A model generated the notes under the pieces. The model was not told where the DNA came from and did no database searches. It saw nothing but the letters and a program-made list of their open reading frames with translations. Position numbers and translations under genes: made by a program. This document shows, piece by piece, positions 32,001 to 34,301 of a stretch of 34,301 nucleotides of DNA. Source of the stretch: Chloromonas sp. AAM2. Taxonomy: Eukaryota > Chlorophyta > Chlorophyceae > Chlamydomonadales > Chlamydomonadaceae. The stretch covers positions 321-34,621 of the forward strand of contig QAXH01004880.1 of assembly GCA_004335635.1 (NCBI GenBank). The letters run 5' to 3'. Position 1 is the stretch's first letter; each line of letters opens with the position of its first letter.

Positions 32001-34000
32001 TCAGCCTGTGAACAATGTCTTCCGCTTCCGATTTTGATGGCACCACTTTTCATGCCCAGCTGTGATTCAAAAAAAGATTCCTGACTTGCGAATGGCCATG
32101 TAGGTGACTCTTAACCTGCAACGTCACCTCGAGCCCACGTACCTTCCACGCCACCTCCTGTTCTGGCTGATCTGACTCTGTGGTATGTGCTCCCATGCAC
32201 CACAGCTGTATGTGTGCCTCTTCTGTGGCCCCCTCAGCAGCACATGGCATGTGCAGTGAGTCCAGGCTCAGCCCCTGCAGCCGCGATGATCAGCACAAGG
32301 AAGCCAGGTGCAAAGTTGTGAAAAGCAGTACGATTGAGGCAGAGGTCAGGGTGGCACACACATGTTGAATGTGCCCAAAGGTTTCCGGCCAGTCACGTGT
32401 TGCTACACCATGCGACACAGGGGCGAGCAGGCACAGCAGTAGGCAGGTGTAATGGTGTTGCCATCACAGAGCATTCACCGACAGTGAATTCTGTGCCAGA
32501 TAGTGCTGCATAGCATCAGTCAACAGCCCAAAGCTCAAGCCAAAACTGTACCGTGTGTGCCATGCCTGCCGCATGCCTCATAAACCAATCACGGGAGCTG
32601 CATGTGTGCAGTGAGGCAGAACCTGATCGCAACCTGTGCACGCACCGGCAGGACTATGGGCGGCGCTTGGGCATGCAGCTGCAGCAGTGCGCGTCCAATT
32701 GCAATGCACCACGCCAGGCGTGTCCCTTCATCCGCTATCGTTATGGCGGCATTGCTGGGGAAAGTCGGCTCAACCTGCAGAAGGCATGTGTGTTACGAAC
32801 AAAAAAGCTGCTGTAGTTACAATGTATTGTTGTCACATTAGTTGCAGGTTGAGCTTCAACCCCAGCCTGCTGAGCAGCAAAGAACAAAGCGTATACAGCA
32901 AAAATCGGGTGTGGGCCAAGGGCTGTGAGAGCAAAGTTCTGGATAATCCTGCAGCGGTTTCGTGGGTTTGTGTAATGACCGGATATGCTTCAATCCATTG
33001 CCAGACAGTGACATGATGCGATTTCCCATCACACGCAGGGGCTTCTGGTTCCCCCTCTCCAGAAACAGGCATTGGGTGGGAGGGGTCATGCACTTGTTGG
33101 TGGCATGGGATTTGCATTTGCAGGGCTGTTTAAAGAGGCACGTGGATATGTCGCAAGCCACACCTGAGAGGCTTGAAGAGGAATGGCAAGGCCAAAGGTT
33201 GGCACCACCCGCTCCAGTGCGCCTGCTGGGATGAGAATGCTCAATGCATCTGACAGGCCGACACTGCATCATGACAGGCACAACACCATCAGGCAGAAAG
33301 ACAGACAGCAGCAGTAGCAGCAGCAGGGCTACACTCTAATGGCACAGGTACTGATTCCCGGCTTGGTGCAGCACTCGCCTGTTGGGAATGGAACTCTTCA
33401 CTGCCTGATGCACCATGAGGGCGGCAGAATCAGAATCTTGTTCCTGAACATCGTTCTCGCGCAGCGATGGAAGTATCAGGAGGCAGCGTTGTTTCCCGAT
33501 CGTCGCAGCGTACACATCAACCACTGCGGAAGCAGCCAGCCCATGCCGTCACAAATGTCCATTGTCGTACGCGAATTAACGAGAATACGGGCTTGTCTCA
33601 CTCTCACCTATGCCATTCCAGTGCAGGCACGTTTGCAGCTTCAATTCCGAGAGCTCGTGCTGAAAATCTGCAGTGTCTGGGCGCCAGACCCGCCGCATGC
33701 CGGGTTCAACGTACTCTTTCATTCCGCTAGCAACACGACCGCCTCATCCGAGTTTGTCATGTGATTCTGGTGTATGTTACTGACCGGACGGCTCGCAGAT
33801 GGGATCCCGGCTTCTAACGGCCTGGTCATACCACGTGGAAAGTTTTCCGGCATCATTTTCATTCCTGACCTGAGACAAATCGTCTGGTTATATTGCAGCA
33901 GCCAGGATGCCACAGAATCTAGCTGTCTTGTCAGGCGCAACCTCATTGGGAGTACTACCAAGGCGGAGTTGCTGGACTTCAGCAACCCTGGGGCCATAAG
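26036..34000 (-). CDS. Kinase-fold protein, probable pseudokinase with a ~1310-residue repeat insert in the activation segment; 5' end incomplete
   Basis: Exons (minus): 33781-34000 (weak), 33608-33667, 33402-33523, 32634-32774, 32143-32274 (or 32116-32274), 27938-31868, 27600-27720, 27186-27336, 26036-26314; phases agree at every junction. In kinase order: FQHELSELKLQ (helix C with its Glu), WNGIVVDVYA (beta-4), QRCLLILPSL (beta-5/hinge), LAWCIAIGRALLQLHAQAPPIV (helix E). Next comes LPV where HRD belongs and HIQLWCMG where K-L-x-DFG belongs. After the giant repeat exon come MSLAPE, TPASDVFTFAVLIFELMSG (subdomains VIII-IX) and LLSACWSAEPAARLSMAQVMEHLL (XI). Loss of both Asp argues for no catalysis; the C-lobe looks like a TKL-type kinase. 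The protein ends GCRCTIM, a CaaX-like prenylation motif. The Gly-rich loop and ATP lysine are not securely found; the 33781-34000 exon may hold a decayed version, and more 5' exons probably lie beyond the window. Confidence 0.7.
26592..27075. mobile_element. 484-bp MITE, PIF/Harbinger-like, in the last intron of the kinase-fold gene
   Basis: The ends form 37-bp terminal inverted repeats with about 30 of 37 matches: GGGGGCGGTCACACG on the left and, reading inward from the right end, GGGGTCGGTCACGCG. Both continue with AAATTTG and CCCAA(C/T)TTGG. The element is flanked by TAA at 26589-26591 and 27076-27078. A 3-bp TWA duplication with G-rich ends is characteristic of the PIF/Harbinger superfamily. 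There is no transposase frame, so it is non-autonomous. Small frames inside it (for example 26475-26915 minus) are not genes. It lies wholly inside the intron 26315-27185. Confidence 0.82.
27938..31868 (-). repeat. Giant exon encoding RRAS/RRSS and LExxLxxDPD repeats
   Basis: A single 3931-bp open exon (1310 codons plus one base), from an acceptor TGCACAG to a donor CAG|GTGTGT. The region 28846-30260 encodes about eight imperfect repeats of 50-70 residues, each made of (R/E)RRASRL(S/A)xxS, a linker such as SRQSTADAAGLTA, and a module such as VQSLEAHLAxDPD. The distal part (30260-31868) has more isolated sites: RRSSSRLS twice, RKSSRLS, SPSRLS, APSRLS. I count nine RRAS, three RRSSS and several RKS/SPSRLS variants. 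Composition is Ser/Ala/Arg-rich and predicted disordered, with short amphipathic helices at the LEAHL modules. An alternative frame (27944-28882) is a by-product. Confidence 0.85.
32775..33401 (-). other. 627-bp intron of the kinase-fold gene
   Basis: It separates the beta-5/hinge exon (ending CAG GCA, donor GTGAAG) from the helix-E exon (acceptor TTCTGCAG). It contains a CAG-rich run near 33307-33330 and no exon I can place. The minus frame 32856-33281 is open across much of it but cannot be joined in phase to the exon at 32634-32774 and is treated as chance. Confidence 0.45.
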
Positions 34001-34017
34001 CTAAGACGCACTCATGC

Positions 34018-34301
34018 ACCCCCCAGGGGGCAAGGCTGAGGCTCCTCGCCAGTGGCAGGCCGCGGTGCGAGTGAGTCCAGACACCCAGTCAGGCCATGGC
34101 AACGACAACAGGGGCCTTGCATGACGTCCTGTAATCCTTGGAGGAGGGAAGCTGGCAAGTTATGAGGCGAGTCTAAAGGTAGATTGTCGTCGTTGTCAAA
34201 CCAGCAAACACAGAGCTGATCAAGGTCAGGGAAGAGACGTGAAAAATTTCTTTTGCAGTTGCCTCTCTTGATTGGGAGTCCAAGTGAATTGAGTGTATGG
34301 G
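34018..34301 (-). CDS. Possible upstream exon of the kinase-fold gene (partial, no start in window)
   Basis: The minus strand is open from the window edge to a TGA near 34018, reading ...NFSRLFPDLDQLCVCWFDNDD, then LPASLLQGLQDVMQGPCC and CLDSLAPRPATGEEP. It has no ATG near its start, as expected of an internal exon. Acceptor-like CTTGATCAG and donor-like GG|GTGTCT sites exist, but the join to the exon ending at 34000 is not fixed. No domain recognised. Confidence 0.3.

Noticed and set aside
32553..32816. Cys-rich plus-strand frame (RQDYGRRLGMQLQQ, ACPFIRYRYGG)
   Set aside because: It lies exactly antisense to the kinase helix-E exon, which has correct splice borders and phase on both sides. 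The plus frame has no partner exon.
33339..33764. 141-residue plus-strand frame, and the next one at 33774-34004
   Set aside because: They are antisense to the helix-C and beta-5 exons, which show recognisable kinase order and matching phases. No plus-strand family match was seen, though I cannot exclude one.

Overview
The window reads as nuclear DNA of a chlorophyte green alga, probably of the Chlamydomonas/Volvox/Haematococcus group. The evidence is intron-dense genes with GT..(T/C)GCAG borders, TGTAA motifs 170 to 475 bp past stop codons (the usual polyadenylation signal of these algae), an octotricopeptide-repeat (OPR) protein, CAG/AGC runs, and minisatellites. The genus is inference. No bacterial operon, CRISPR array, rRNA or tRNA gene was seen. 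All gene models come from hand splicing, in which I required intron borders and codon phase to agree from exon to exon.

Layout, left to right. (1) 1-431, plus: the 3' end of an unidentified gene. (2) 432-2428: intergenic, with three perfect TGACGTCA palindromes, two of them inside a 27-bp direct repeat spaced exactly 400 bp. (3) 2429-10844, minus: a complete 23-exon gene for exocyst subunit SEC10/EXOC5, about 1000 aa, with a Glu/Asp-rich insert. (4) 10845-11306: a short divergent promoter region. (5) 11307-16069, plus: an OPR-type, probably organelle-targeted RNA-binding protein, 5 exons, about 1269 aa; one 114-bp exon encodes exactly one 38-aa repeat. (6) 16070-16980: intergenic. (7) 16981-24368, plus: a complete 13-exon MATE-family transporter, 556 aa; one intron holds two minisatellites flanking a 948-bp run of N. 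(8) 24369-26035: convergent intergenic DNA ending in a 22-bp minisatellite. (9) 26036-about 34000, minus, 5' end incomplete: a kinase-fold gene.

The most unusual item is the last gene. Its exons spell, in order, an N-lobe helix C/beta-4/beta-5, the helix-E region, a catalytic loop in which HRD is replaced by LPV, and a segment in which DFG is replaced by CMG. A single 3931-bp exon then encodes about 1310 residues of repeats. After it the kinase C-lobe resumes (APE, SDVFTFAV, CW..EP..R), and the protein ends in a CaaX-like CTIM. If the splicing is right, this is a pseudokinase whose activation segment has been expanded into an array of at least nine RRAS sites, which resemble protein kinase A (PKA) consensus sites, alternating with L-E-x-x-L..DPD modules. 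A 484-bp element with 37-bp terminal inverted repeats and a TAA target duplication, like a PIF/Harbinger MITE, sits in its last intron.

The genes are functionally unrelated (vesicle tethering, organelle RNA metabolism, transport, signalling), as expected for a eukaryotic chromosome. Only the head-to-head SEC10/OPR pair is close enough to suggest shared regulation.
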